From positions 250,655 to 314,654 of the forward strand of contig CAMPET010000001.1 of assembly GCA_946803715.1 (NCBI GenBank): DNA of 64,000 nt, read 5' to 3'. A program made the translations under genes and the position numbers. Below are positions 36,401 through 49,400 of the stretch, piece after piece. Origin of the DNA: Beroe ovata. Its lineage: Eukaryota > Ctenophora > Nuda > Beroida > Beroidae. Position 1 is the first letter of the stretch. Each line of letters begins with the position of its first letter. The notes below the pieces were generated by a model, which saw only the letters and a list, made by a program, of their open reading frames with translations, had not been told where the DNA came from and did not search any database.

Positions 36401-37753
36401 GTGTCTATTCCAAAACGTGTTCCCGTTTGTGAGTTCCACAGTGAAATCCATCTTGGTTACTCCCTAGCAACGGACACATGATCATTATGCGCGTCACGTA
36501 AAAAACGCGTGAGAAATAACGAACCAACGCGTGACTTACATTTGGATTTCCACAGTTTGACACTGCAAAGTACCACCATCTGGCTCGAGAGTTTTGGAAG
36601 CCGATATATCCTGGAGAAGAAAAACGATCATGATATAGGTCATAGGTATGCTAACCGTATCCACTGGGTACTATCCAGGAACCTTGATCAGATGTCGGGA
36701 ACCTCATAAAATGGCTAAAATATCCTTCATTCTTACCATCATGATATGTCACAACGTTTGGATCTCCATCTACATAGTCGAACTTCCTCCTAGCAAAGTC
36801 ACCTACAAATAGAAGTGTCAGTTTCAACAGCAAAGCTTGTGTTTAACAGATGCGCGCGCAGGAAACAACGCATATGTTGTTCTGTTGCTCTCGGTTGCTA
36901 TGACTGTTGCTATAGCAACATGAGGAAGTTACTATATGATGAAGTTACTCACTGGTGCAGTTGATAATTGGGCTGGTATTATCCTCCTGGGAACAGTAGC
37001 TCTCATTGTTCTGTTTCAGTTCGAGTGTCTGGTAACTCTCTTCACCACCGTCAGGGTGGATTAGAGCCACTTTCTCCTTGCATGTCTGGTGGAGTGTTAG
37101 AGAGGGGATGGGGTCTGGGGAGGGAGACAGGAAAACTATAAGAAATCTCAGTAGGGAGAAAAAGAATAAATTGCAAATACTGGATAGGAGATAAGAGGGA
37201 ACAAACAGAGGGAAAAAAGAGGGTTGAAGTGGTCAACGTACCAATGATGTTTTGTAGGCAGCGTCCCATTGGTCCGGACCATCAGCGTAGATAAGAAGAG
37301 AGTTGTAGGTAGGCATGACGAAGTTTACATTCTCCTGGAAATGTGGGAAAATCGCAATAATAATAACAAAAAGATAGAATTCATAACTATATATGACGTC
37401 TTACTATCGATTGATTTGATGATTCAAATGATCACAGTTTAGTGGTCAGTGACATTCTCACCAACCCGGCGATAGTTGAAGGTGAACGTAGCCTTCCCGT
37501 TATGAGGTCGAAAGCAGAACCGAGCCAAGAAGTGGAAATTCTGAAATGAAAATTGGACTAATGCCAAGCCAACAGCGTTTAAACCCCCTCATAATTATAA
37601 ATTGCGAGCCGTTATATATTTTTTGAGGGAATAGCCATGGCTGATTTCATGGAACTGTTGAACGCAAACCTCGAAAGTATCAACGGTACCGGATAACACT
37701 ATACTTTCACCCACATGGCACAACACGATGCCCAAGATTAGGCCGACAATCAT
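33409..37753 (-). CDS. TMEM145: TMEM145/GPR180-like seven-transmembrane protein (one internal exon lost in a gap)
   Basis: Fifteen minus-strand exons were chained, from 37670-37753 and 37466-37540 to 33925-34000, 33683-33775 and 33409-33540. Exon 1 gives a signal peptide (MIVGLILGIVLCHVG). A luminal domain follows with FLARFCFRPHNGKATF, LLIYADGPDQWDAAYKTS and RWWYFAVSNCG. TNGNTFWNRHVSADEIGILE leads into the first membrane segment. Later blocks match the family closely: YHTSFKIFIASVS, GLKYFG, MFDPGEVLYEFESLPGYA, MFFGAYTVWFLAKP and FLVLTRPSNANKAFPF. TTQIGIA aligns with the GPR180 end TSQIGIL. The phases before and after the 34698-35009 n run do not match, so an exon of about 45-50 codons covering middle helices is missing. 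GPR180 relates to TGF-beta signalling and TMEM145 to stereocilia function in vertebrates; the role here is unknown. Confidence 0.9.
34698..35009. other. assembly gap (312 n)
   Basis: An n run follows a poly-G tract (34684-34696) and precedes the TGACACC minisatellite. It interrupts the TMEM145-like gene between exons 35385-35465 (leaving phase 1) and 34465-34637 (entering phase 0). Confidence 0.98.
35010..35136 (+). repeat. TGACACCACT minisatellite beside the assembly gap
   Basis: At least nine degenerate units of TGACACCACTCCT(TGCT) adjoin the n run at its right edge, so the array probably extends into the gap and may have caused it. Confidence 0.85.
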
Positions 37754-39091
37754 AATGTCGGGGATAGATCGGAAAAGTCGCGATTAGAGACGAAAATGAA
37801 ACGAGATATGGTAGTAAGGAGTTGACTAAATGTGCACTCCAATTAAATCACACACTACTATTATAGTTGTGTTTTCTAACAATCGTCACTTTTACAAACA
37901 CACGCACACGGACACACACATACACACGTGCGTTCTCAGCTTGTGATATATAGATGTAAGCACAAGCTTTTTTCTATGTATCCAGTCATTACTATGTGAG
38001 TGTGTGTGTGTGTGTGTGTTTGTGTGTGTGTGCGAGATCTAATGCTAGTTGGGCAGTGTGTGCTTGACTGACTGAAAATCATGTTACAAGCACGCGAAAT
38101 GTGATTGTTCGAATGACCAATCACATTATTAAAGTATGTGTTCATCAAGTTAGCGACATATTTTTCTCAAAATATCATACGATATGTTTGACTGTCCAAC
38201 TCATCACAATGGTTGTCCAAGTCATCGCGATGGCTGTCATAGTGTCATATTCTCTTGGGGGATGAGTCAAAACATTTGGTACAAAATGATCATTGACAAT
38301 TTTTTCCGGGCATGACATCTATATGATCATCTCACTGTTTCTGAATTACTAATCCGCTTAATCCCAAAAACTGGAAATGAGCCCATCATAAAAGAGCCGT
38401 CACGACTAGTTGGGGTCAGCGCTTACTTTCACAAGAATACTATGATCGAATCTTCCTTTTCCCGTCAAAACATTGAGCCAATTCCAAGAAAACACCCCCG
38501 TCTTGCGACAAAAACAAAAGCACACTGCCCTTCTTACGTCATAATGAAGGTTGAAGCTCGAAAAATTATTATGAAACCGCTCCATTCAAAGTAACCCCAT
38601 TTTTCTAAAAATCCGCAAAACTTTATTGAGATTTCAGCTCCTAGGAATCCAACTGTTGCCAAATGCAAGACGCTTCCTGGAGACTCCAGATAATGGAGTC
38701 CCTGGAATTCACGGGGGTGGACTATAATTATCCCGACCAGATAATATAAATTCTGCGCGAGATCAAGGGAGCGAGCCAGAGCTGAGGGGGTAAAATATGA
38801 CATTCCGCAAATATTTGGAATGCCGCGAGGATAATGAAATTGGTGCAGGGAGGGAGGGAGGGGGATATAAAAGTGGAGTCCACACCCGTTTTTTTTCCAT
38901 GGAACAGTTTTGTGTTTGGGTGTCTTTAGTGACCGGTATGATTTTGAGATTCACGGGAATCAATGTTTCCTTCAACTCTCACTCCTGAGTTCTGACAACC
39001 CATATCGTGATTCGAGAATATTGATACCCTCATGTCCCCGAATTAAAACCTTATTTGTACCCTAAAAACCTGTCTCGTCCTAGTTAAAACA
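37754..39091. other. divergent intergenic region between the TMEM145-like and receptor-like genes
   Basis: This holds the 5' flanks of both divergent genes. It includes a GT microsatellite (37993-38032), a purine-rich tract (38839-38862) and otherwise ordinary AT-rich sequence. No gene was recognised. Confidence 0.5.
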
Positions 39092-40867
39092 ATGCTCTCT
39101 TACCACCAATCCGTTGTGTTTGGCTCTCTGATCCTGAGTGTCAGTGTGCTGAGCGTGCTAGTGTCAGTGTGCCGAATTCTCGCAATCAGGAAGAAGCAGT
39201 GTTCTGTCCTTGTGATGTCCCTGCTGATACAGATTGTGACCTGGGACATTATGCGGAGGTAAGTTACATTGGGGGATGAAAATGAGTTCGTTGTCATATG
39301 ATTTCAACTTGTAAAGCACTATAAATATCATGCACCAAATATACTCAACCGTTTCTTTCAGCATGACAATCGGACTCGTCGCCGGATCCTCCTACTTTAC
39401 CGCCCTCCCGCACTTCTGTGCGGTGGTTGGTCCACTTTCCCACATCTCACATCGGATTCCCTTCTTCCTGGTAACGAGTCTCGTCCTCACCTCCACCCCC
39501 TCAACGACACGGCGGTCACGTGGTGTGACGTCCCTCGTTGTCATGGCGATAGGGTGAGTTACACGGAAACTGCCATTGGAAGGTGGAAGGTTGTCAGCAT
39601 GTGTTCCAAATACGGGACTCCGCTCATCGCTATACGACGCCATGAGCTGGCTATCCATATTGGGATTTCTCTAACTGCATTCCCGCTCCTCACCAACTAA
39701 ATTCCTCTATCCTCATCTCTCCCCAGGTACATGTTCAGCATAACTCTATCCCTCCTACCCTTCGTGCGGGGTAACTCCTACCACCCTGGCATGGACGGGT
39801 TCTGCACATACTACAGTGAGGATATCCTGAACATCGACTATCACACCATCACTGACCGGGAACTGCTCCTTTATAATATACTCCTTGGGGTTCTACCGTT
39901 TCTCCTCACCTTTCTCATGGTTATCTTGGTGACGGTGGGAGTTGCGGTCTTCTGCGGAGTGAAGAATGGTGAGGATCAATTGATCATAGATTCATTTGAA
40001 TCATGATAGTGCTATTCTCTCGGAGCTTACCTACATTTTCAATGCTTCACTTTGGTGCCATTTTCATCGCTGCGCCTATAAAGTTGATTCGTGATTAATG
40101 AATGATAAGACGAATCATCACATTTGAGATAAGGTCCATTTCCGACCCCATTCAAGCCCCTCATTATCGCACCTCATTAAAATTCCAAGGGTGCTAAATT
40201 CCTCTCAGTCTCCCGACCTCACGACATAAATAGGAACAAATATATTCAAATCCCGTCGCACCTCCCGAATTTGCACCTCTAAAATTAGACCTTACCTAAA
40301 ACTTAGATCCCTCCCCAGAGCTCAAAAAGAGGTGGTTGTCCTCGACCCTATCTCTCCTCATCAGCTACCTACCCATGACCGGAATGGGACTTACCCTGGT
40401 TGCCAGTTATGCGGGTCTTCCTACATTTCTAACCCATGAGAACAGTCCATCACTAGAGTATGCCATTACGGTAAGAGAGCCTCAGATATTGCTCCTTCAT
40501 CAATACCATCATCTATAACATCGAGAAACAAGTAACAACCTTCAAAACCGATGTGGAGATTGTCTAAATACCAGACATTTCAGTGGATACAGATGGTATC
40601 AATGGTTCTCATGCCAGTAGCAACTCCCCTTCTGACAGCGTTCATAACCGCCCTTATGCCAAGTGAGTGTTATCAAGACAACTGAAAATGACCATAATTG
40701 TTGAAATTATCGTGGGCCCCCTACCTATGGGTGCCAGGACTGTATTCCAGGAAATCTAACCAATCACAACCCCTTGTCCAGACAGCAGTGACAAGCCTAT
40801 CAACAGGAAGTGTAGCGTCAGCACAACAGTTCTCATACATCAATCTGAAGACAGTTCCCCTGCTTGA
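39092..40867 (+). CDS. seven-transmembrane receptor-like protein, probable rhodopsin-class GPCR
   Basis: Six exons chain in phase to 305 residues: 39092-39258, 39362-39553, 39727-39968, 40319-40470, 40584-40662 and 40782-40867. Hydrophobic segments are spaced like seven helices: residues 8-30, 38-55, 58-80, 110-128, about 165-195, 207-230 and 246-268. The last ends ATPLLTAFITALMP, which recalls the NPxxY region of class A receptors, with a Ser/Cys-rich short cytoplasmic tail. A Cys at the top of helix 3 (PHFCAVV) and another in the second extracellular loop (DGFCTYY) could form the usual disulfide. There is no DRY motif after helix 3; TPSTTRRSRG follows instead. I do not recognise a ligand class. 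The family call rests on topology and these weak motifs. Confidence 0.6.
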
Positions 40868-41233
40868 GTACCAATACTGTAGGATACAATGATAATAGAG
40901 TCTAATCAAAACGACGAATTCGGAGAAAAGCTAGCAAAGAGCCGCTAGAAGCTGTGTCCCTTTGCACAAGGACAATCACGATACTGTGCATGTAGAATGG
41001 AGATTTATTTGATGGTTCAAATGTGTAAACTGTAGATCATAATTGAAGTAAATAAGCTGTATCATTGAATTGAAATAAGTAGTCTGGAGTTATCATTCAA
41101 TCTACTGTCATGCGTCAAAATTCCTTATGAAAATGATTAAAAACTAATTATAAACTTACGTCATAGATATTTACGTCATGTCATAATAACATAGCTATTT
41201 ACAGTTTTATTTACATTCTGTTGGTTTATGTGT
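40868..41233. other. receptor-like/acidic-gene intergenic region
   Basis: The two flanking genes converge here, so the stretch should hold two 3' untranslated regions. AT-rich; nothing else seen. Confidence 0.5.
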
Positions 41234-43933
41234 TCACATAGCAGGGTCGAGTACGTTATCATCTTTGTCACTGACACATTTCTCATCGAGACTGATTGAC
41301 TTACCATTCTCATCGAGACTACCATTCTCATCAACATTCCCTGTATTTTCATCGTCGCTACCTGGCGCTTGATCGTTGCTCAATTCTCTATCCTCATTAA
41401 CTGACTGATCATCAGTTTCCTCAACCTCATTATCAGCTGATTGCGGAGGCATTTCCTCCCCAGGAATTTGCAATTCCTGCGGAGGTATCTGCTCCGCAGG
41501 AATCTCAAACTCATGCGAGTCGTAGCCGTACTTCACTATCTCAACATCAGTCATCAACCTCAGCTCGAGTTTGCTCCTCTCGTAGAATGGTGACAGTAGT
41601 TCTATCAACTCAAACGGCCTGTCGATCGAGTTGATTTATTGAAAACCAACTGAAATCGGTATGGTACTTTTTTCAAATGGCTGATTTACTGACAACTTAC
41701 TTGATTCTGTCAGTTTTGTAGATGATATGTATCTTATCGGATGGAGTATCCACTTTCAGTGACATCGCCTCAGATAGGTCACACGCAGCAAGCCCACTTT
41801 TGGGGTGGAATCTGAAATGGAAACCTGAGTGAATTATCCGACCTGCATGTAGTAAACGCGCGCGCGTAAGTGATAGGGGAAACGCCGCGCAGAAAAAACT
41901 AAAAAACGTTTCGCGCCCTACGCAAACTCTCTTGATAAATTGTGACACGCATGGCCTTGGCAAAAATCCAAATAAGGTTTGCTACCTGTAAACAGTTTGA
42001 TAGCCTTGGACTTCTTCAGTCTCACTGTTGCTTTCTTCATCTTCTGAAACACACATTATTTAACTTCTCGGCCCTTCTTTTTCCTGGCGATTGCCACTAT
42101 TTCGCATATTGAGTTTGTATAACATGAATGCGGTATACCACTAGCAATAATGTGTCTTGTGGCAAATAAGTTTGCGACAAAAGCAGCATTGTACTATAAT
42201 ATAATAAAAAATTTCAACAGCAATTCATTCTGATATCCTTCGAAACCCATCAAAAGTTGATGACGTTTGAATCACGAAAAGATGGCACCACTTTTCATTC
42301 CATCAGGGATGAGATTAAAAGAAATATCAGAAATTGGCACTTCGCGATCACGAGAGGATTTGCCCCGGGATCCTCTGACTGACACCAATACACTCTTCAG
42401 GAGTGCAAATGATAGTTTCGTTCGCATCAAACTGATCACATCACGGTATTCCTCATTTGTTTTCTCTGCAACAAGTTCGGCAATCTTCTTATGGAAGGCT
42501 CGAGCCTGCGGCGCCATTCCTCCAGATGTGCTATACACCAGGGGTGTGAAGCTGCACTTCTCCACCTGGATCACCCGCTGTTCATACTCCTTCTTCTTAG
42601 CATTCTCGTGCTGAGCATACACTGCTTTTATGTCCCGGTCTTTGTAGGAGTCGGCGTTTGGATGAAAGATTCTGACATCAAACATTGTCCTCTGGAAGGG
42701 TCCCCACAACCCTCGAGCAGATATGTCGAGACGAGCTCTCTCCTCCACATTCCCTGGGATCGACTGAGAAGAGTCAATGGGGATCAGCTCAGATTCCGTC
42801 TTAACATCATGGCAGACTTCTCTAAGAAACACAGCATTTGTGTCTCTTACTTTGTTGTGTCTGAAGATAAGATACCACTAGCAATTAAATCTGGCACTGA
42901 CCTCTCTTCTTGCTGAATCGTAATCGGAAATATCGATGTTCACTATTTCCTCGCCATCTGTAGCCCAAACCCTTAGGTTTGGGCTTCACCCTCACTATGC
43001 CGTGATCTTCTGTGTCTGCCTGAGTTATTTCAACATAGGTCATCACTCCACAGTCCTCTAACACCACTCCACTTTGACACCAGTCTTCTCTGACCTCGCT
43101 TCTCTCTGACACCACTTTTCTCTGACACCACTCCACTTTGACATCGCTTCTCTCTGACACCACTTTTCTCTGACACCACTCGTCTCTGACACCACTCTTC
43201 TCTGACACCACTCCACTTTGACACCACTATTTTCTAGCACTACTCCACTTAACGTCTTTCCACTCCGACACCACTTTACTGTGACACCACTTAACTTTTC
43301 TGTACTTACATCGAGGCCCATTCCATACACATAGAACAACTTTTCCTCTGATCCTTTCACTACAACTCTCTTTTGGAATTCTTTGATACTGTTATCTGAG
43401 TTTGATAATTATCATCAAACAGCATTGGTAACAAAATTTGATTGCGAAAATTCAGCCAATTATAGCAGAACGGTTTTTACTGTACATAGTGTGTTTATCG
43501 AGTAGGCGTGTCTAAGGGCAGTGAAGCAGTGTCTCATCTCACAGTTGCCAAGAGCAGTGTTTTATTGGTCAAGAAAGTCAAAATATAATTCAATCAACTC
43601 TCTCATCATTGCATACCATCAGTCCAGTCTGGCATTCTAGTATGATAGAAATAGCCCTGTCTGACCACATCTTCCTCTTCAGGGCCAACCAATTCCTTGT
43701 CTCTATGTCTGATACTTCCATGTTCGAGATCTAGCAGCGTCGGTGAATACAACAGATGATCCTGATGGCAATAAGCATTAAGCAAATTATCGTGTTAGGA
43801 AATATGATGTTTTGATGTTAAAAATTTCATCTGATTGGAAAGAGAAAGAGTTAAAACACTTACCTCCTCACTGATGCCAAACACTTTCGCTGTTGAGGCC
43901 CCAGCACCCATTAATGGCGAGTCATCTGCCTTC
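41234..43933 (-). CDS. unidentified protein with long acidic C-terminal tail (5' end not found)
   Basis: Seven exons chain on the minus strand: 43864-43933, 43617-43761, 43310-43395, 42902-43019, 41986-42043, 41701-41811 and 41234-41618. They give 323 residues and a stop. The start is missing because the first exon opens on an acceptor. Features in order: DDSPLMGAGASTAKVFGISE, an EDVVRQGYFYHTRMPDW block, KRVVVKGSEEKLFYVYGMGL, a basic KPKPKGLGYRWRG stretch and a folded-looking LKVDTPSDKIHIIYKTDRIK region. About 85 residues at the end are almost all Asp, Glu, Asn, Ser, Gln and Pro (for example EEMPPQSADNEVEETDD). I do not recognise the family. The phases are consistent across all six introns, which supports a real gene. 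A retroelement piece occupies the intron between 42043 and 42902. Confidence 0.65.
42272..42885 (-). mobile_element. retroelement-derived coding remnant
   Basis: A continuous minus-strand reading frame of about 200 codons lies in an intron. Its sequence has the blocks RHNKVRD, REVCHDV, DVRIFHPNADSY, KKKEYEQRVIQVE, FTPLVYSTSGGM and LSFALLKS. These are familiar as the C-terminal region following a reverse transcriptase in many cnidarian, sponge and other invertebrate retroelements; this rests on recollection of that motif set. No reverse transcriptase or endonuclease domain is present nearby, so it is a fragment. It still ends in a normal stop and has no internal stops, implying recent insertion or some constraint. 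It is in the same orientation as the host gene. Confidence 0.7.
43040..43305 (-). repeat. TGACACCACT minisatellite between exons of the acidic gene
   Basis: Sixteen or more degenerate units of TCTCTGACACCACT and TCCACTTTGACACCA fill the intron between 43019 and 43310. The array touches the splice donor at its right end. It is the third array in this window with the same core. Confidence 0.85.
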
Positions 43934-46494
43934 CTATTGAAAAGGTTAACCTCATGAGAACAGTAGCCCATTTGCATCACATCTTTTTAATGGACATTGT
44001 CACAAACGCTATACAGCTACAAGTGAATCACTGAACAGATCACTGGATCAACAGATTAGATAGAGGATAAAATCCTTATCTATGTAAATTCAACCATTCT
44101 TCATCTTAACTACAAAACAACTGCTTAACTCTCAAACAACTGCTACAACAATCCACAATAACCACCCAACCGTTTACAACTTAATTTTCACAGCAGTACT
44201 AAGACTTTCTGAAAAAAAGTATGTCCACACATTATCCTAGGGCTAGGCTTTGCCCAGTGAGCCCAGCTAAGACTCCTTTATAAGGAATTTAGCTATTACC
44301 TACATTCTAGCCATACCAATCACCCCTGTGATCAAGCTAGACAATGCAAGATGGCACATAGCAATATCTGGCTCATGGAAGACTTGATGACCATTCAAGC
44401 TTGACTTAAAAAGGGCATTAAACCAGACAATACTGGCTGATATAAGCCACTCTGACTTTTGAAATCATAGCAGCTGTCTAGCATATTTGCTGCAAACATG
44501 GTTGATGGGCCTAACACATGTATTTTGAAAATAAGTATAATTGTAAGATTACTCCCTTCCCTCACTGAGGGACTTTATCCCTGGCAAGGGCAGAATCAAG
44601 ATAGTGCAGTGCAGATGTATGGAAAAATCCTACAATAGGTATAGCCTCTTTCTAAAACAGTAATAATTCCATTGAACAGCATGAGGATAGAAACTTACTT
44701 ACCCAATGAATAGAATAGAATAGAAAAATAATGGTATTGCACCATCTATGAGATTATTCCATAATGTCATGATGAGAACAAGTGAATGAAACTCAAGAGG
44801 TATGACACATTGATCATAAATCGAACCTTACACACCCCACTAATCAACTGACATTTTCCGAATTTAAACTTATTTAAGCTAAAACTCCATCTCCAGGATC
44901 TCTGTGAGAATGCACATCATCCTCAAATTTAATTGGAATAAGTAGTGTTGATAAGTTTATAACCATAACTATTATGGAAGTGTTATAATCAAAGCAGTGA
45001 ATCCCAGTTAAAAAGGCCACCTATAGCTGCTATGGAGTTCAGTTAACACAATGTGGAAGAAAAGGGACATCAATGATTGCAGCTTTTGCAGAATATCAAA
45101 TGATATTTGAGATTCCACAAGAGCTTCAATGTAATGGATTTTTTGACACAATTATTTAGGGGGAATTCAACAGATCAGGTGACATATTGGAAAGTATCAT
45201 TATAATAATACTGCAAATATTAATATTCATGCCTCCTTAACAATGCATGGCACAACGGATCTGGGATCTGATCATGTATCAGATTATGCATAAAACTGCA
45301 TCTGCTCTGCACAGTCTGAAACATACGAGCTTGTGTATAGCTTGATAAATTGCAAAATGCGCTAAACTTGCCAAAGTTTGCGCCGCGAGTGCAACGAAAT
45401 TCTTGAGATGGTCTATCAATGATATGAATAGCAAATAGTATATCGTTGATCATCGATTAAAATTGAATGCAACGGCGTAGGGCCGCGATTGGGATCTATT
45501 TTGTCGATTATTAGACCATGTCGAGAATTTCTCATCGCGCGCGCGGCGCGTGGCACAGCTATGAGCTAGTCACAGACTTTGCGGCTTTGTAGGATTTTAC
45601 CCTACCGTCGGTGCGCACTAGTGCGCGCAGCGCGCGATTTTCAATCCGCCCCGACGTGTGCACACGTTGCGCGCCCCTGTTCTACTCAGTGAACTGAAAA
45701 GTCGTAGAAAGGAGCGCGGGAACACCCCGACGGTTGCCAGGAATAAAATCTAAAAATCCCGCCAGTAAGGGTACTCAGTACTGGTAGGGTGAAATCCTAC
45801 AATGCAATTGCAATCGCGGTTAGGCTTGCAAATGCGCTTGCGTCACATGACATTAATTGTCAGCGGTCGCGGTACGTTGCGGTTTGGCACGCCAGGGCGC
45901 CAGGCCAAGGCCACTGGGCCAGATCCAGACAAGATTCGATTTCAACTTTTACTCCACTCCATCGACAATGCATATTATATCAATGCAATATATCATGGCC
46001 GGCATCTCAGTTCACATGAGAGTGTGGTCAGATCATGTGGAGTAAGGAGACATGGAGTGGAGTAAGACTAAAAGTTATAAAATTGTCGCATCGAATTGTC
46101 GAATGTCGATATCACACGAAACAAAAGCATGAGCATAATAGCATATACATAAGAATTCTGGATCCAATTAACATGAACATTAATATAATCTCGATCATCA
46201 TCAATATATTATGCTTGAACAACTCTACGAAATTACAAGGGGAGTAAGCCCAAAGGACCAGTTTGCATAAAAAATACAGTCCCAATTCTTTCGTTCCTCG
46301 CGATCCTCCATCATCCGACATCCATGATCCATATACGATGAAACTAATTCAAAACCAATTCACACTCAATCAGCCAATCACAATGTTATCACAACTCACT
46401 CTGGCAGTCTGGCAGAGGTCACGCCATCCACCATCGCACATAAGCCCATCACTCGCATCAATCTCGTTTCCATAGCAACCGTTTCCTGCAGCTG
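43934..46494. other. repeat-bearing intergenic region
   Basis: No gene was recognised in 2.5 kb. It contains a decayed copy of the TTGTAGGATTT inverted-repeat element (about 44540-44640), a partial copy of the 11.2-kb dispersed repeat (44890-44965) and a GCGCGC block (45536-45552). It also has a full inverted-repeat element (45587-45802). Unrecognised 5' exons of the acidic gene may also lie here. Confidence 0.5.
45587..45802. mobile_element. 216-base MITE-like element with 20-base terminal inverted repeats
   Basis: The left terminus is TTGTAGGATTTTACCCTACC and the right terminus is GGTAGGGTGAAATCCTACAA, inverted with one mismatch. The interior has GCGCGC blocks and no open frame. A 97-base deleted copy in reverse orientation lies at 58741-58837, and a decayed one at about 44540-44640. 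Confidence 0.85.
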
Positions 46495-49400
46495 CTATTG
46501 ACTACTGAAGCTGCAATCTGCACTTGTCTGTCTGCTGCGTGTTGCACGTGCAGTACCACAGATCATGGTCAGTTCATCGCAGAGTGTCTCGTGGCGGAAC
46601 GCTATCCGGATGTTAGGTACGTTGCTCTGTCTGATGTCGTTACCGGATGGGCCCTCGCGTTCGTAGTTCTTGCCGAGCCAGTGCTCCTTGACCTATAGAG
46701 ATTGTGATATAGCTTGAGTAACAGCAAGAATGAAGAAGTAGTAACTGCAACATGAGGCTAGGAATACAAGGTTTTCCATTTTCATCCCAATTAATATCGC
46801 AACTCTCAATGTATAATAGATCTTTGGGTGCAATTCAACTGTAGAAAATCAGGTATGAAAGTATATTCACATTCCAACTCACCGTTCGTTCAAAACCGGA
46901 AGCGAGGACTGAGTTCATGGCTAGTTCACACATGTCACACGGAGTCATTTTCCACACCTGACTAGCGATACTGTATTCTTCCATGAGCGGTTCCTGCAAC
47001 ACAGAGAAAAGATAGTAACTCTGTGGTAAGTTTGTTGTCAAGGTTACTAAGTTTGTTGTCATGGTTACATGGCTGTTGTCATGGTTACTACCAGTGTGGT
47101 TACACTAACAGTGTGGTAAGTTTGCTGTCAAGGTTACTAAGTTTGTTGTCATGGTTACATGGCTGTTGTCATGGTTACTACCAGTTTGGTTACACTAACA
47201 GTGTGGTAAGTTTGTTGTCATGGTTAACTAACTACTACCATGTGGTAGGTGTGGTAAGTTTATTGTCATGGTTACACTGACAGTCTATTATAACTACATC
47301 TACTGTTTGACTATACTAAAAAGCGTCTAGATAGTGTGTACCTTGGTGTAGTGAAACTGCATCGGGTCATCCGTTGACAGTGATACCGGTATACCTCGGT
47401 TAAAGAACACCGGTAACGGGTTCCGGTGATAGTCCAGAAAGAGAGAATTGTTGCTTAGCGGTGACATGGCAACCGGTATCTAGGGGGAATACCTCGTTAC
47501 CATGAGAAATGAGCGGGAAATCGTGTGTTTAGTATCTTAGTCCACTGTCCAATTGATTATTGATGGTCCAATATGAATAAGATCCTTTGAGCGAAATTGC
47601 TCTCTACCTGCGATAGATAGAACAAGTACTGAAGTGCGGGAGCTTTTCTCAACAGAAGCCCGTGATTTATCCCCTCAGCGAGGAGGAATGAGGATACCAG
47701 ATGATTGATTGACCCCGCCTCCCCGGAATGGGGCCGGAATGAGAAGATGTTGAGTCCGCGATCTTTCCGCACCATGTTTACCACGGCAATGTTAGCATAC
47801 ATGAAGTACAGGTAGTAACTGTGGGAGAGAAGGAGAGGGGGTTAGAAAATGTGAGGTAGGGAGTTTTTCATAGAAAAGGGCAGAATGGGAATCATGATTT
47901 CATGCTGATTGTTGAAACCTGTAAGGAGGATTCTTGGCAGAAGTCCATTGGTCTGGAGTCGGTGATTCCGAATTAAACATGGACAAGTCTGCTTTACTCT
48001 CATCATCAACACTGTCAAAACCAACAACCTGAGTAAAATGTGTCGATTGAGGAAATCGAAATCAGATGAGTCGATTTCTGATTTAAAATATGGTTAATGG
48101 TTATCGATAGAATTCAGAGAGTGCCATGTACATATGTAATCTCGCGCCTTCCAGAATATACTTATGTCTGATATGAGAAGCATCTATTTTTAGAGATAAT
48201 CAGAAAATTGCTTGCCTGTTTATCTCAAACAATGCATCAAATCCAAAACTCGCGCGCGGAAATTTGTGTTACGGTTAATGTTGTCAATGGGTTTACTATC
48301 GATCATTCACCGCGCGCCCGACAAATGAATGCAGAAGCGCGGCAAATTTTGGTACTAAGGAATCAGAGTGGCAATATATGCAATGCGGTGGTGATCAAAT
48401 CAGTATAAATGCAGTTTGGCGTCGTGATGTCATACCATATTGAGGAATTTATGTAGATTTGGGTGGGATGAAGGATTTATACTGGTCTCCAGTAGTGGTA
48501 AGAACACGTTTGATATGATCTCCTCGAAGTTGTTAACCATGTTCTTTGCCTTGTATACGTCGCTGTGGAATAGGTTTCATGATTTCATAAGACTAAACGA
48601 TTAACGAGGCTAAAATTTGAGAAGAGATCACTGAACGCTTAAGTTCGAAAGGGCCCAATTTTTTCAATCAGTTTCAGAAATGAGAGGACAGAGTGTACCA
48701 ACACTCTTTAGAATCAGAGAGAGACTCGCAGACTCATTGACGCAAAGAGACAGATAACAGACACTATAAACTCACTATAGTCGTGGAGTCTGTATAAGGA
48801 ATCTGATATTTGGCGATACAACATGATGATTCACAGCCCAATCTGCCAGTCTGTCCCACTCTCCCTTACTGTTACCATAGATACTCAAGCGTGGTTCTGT
48901 GTTCTGGTATTTGGACTCTTCCAAATCCGATGCTACTTCCTGGGGTCAGGGTCAGGTGAGGTCAGGAGAAGGTGAGGTCAGACTGTTGCCGCCATTTGAA
49001 TTCCACAGAATTTAAATGTAAAAGGTGTGTAAATTCCTTACCTTAATGAGTTCTGCAAAGTATTTGCCCTTGATGTAATTATTCGTTTTCAGGAATATGT
49101 CTCGTAGCATACTCTTACCTGAAAATTACATCACTATAGGTAATAGGTATGCATCGCAAATTCGTAATATTCAGAGCTCATAGCGATAGTTTTTTTTGCT
49201 AATATCAATAATAATCCTAATTGAATTTCCAGTTTCCTAACGTTTAGAGAGTGGTCAGTCTTGTATTGAGTTTTTCCGAATACCAGGGGTTTTATGTTAC
49301 ATGTTCAAAGAGTGAATACCAGTTCGACTGGTTTCATCGCGTCTAGAATTTCATCGGCTCATTGGAAGTCACGTGAAAGTGCCTCGCTAGATTTTATTAT

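Noticed and set aside
45789-46065. Overlapping open frames near 45.8-46.1 kb
   Set aside because: Three frames are open at once over GC-rich sequence next to the MITE; no homology or exon boundary supports any.
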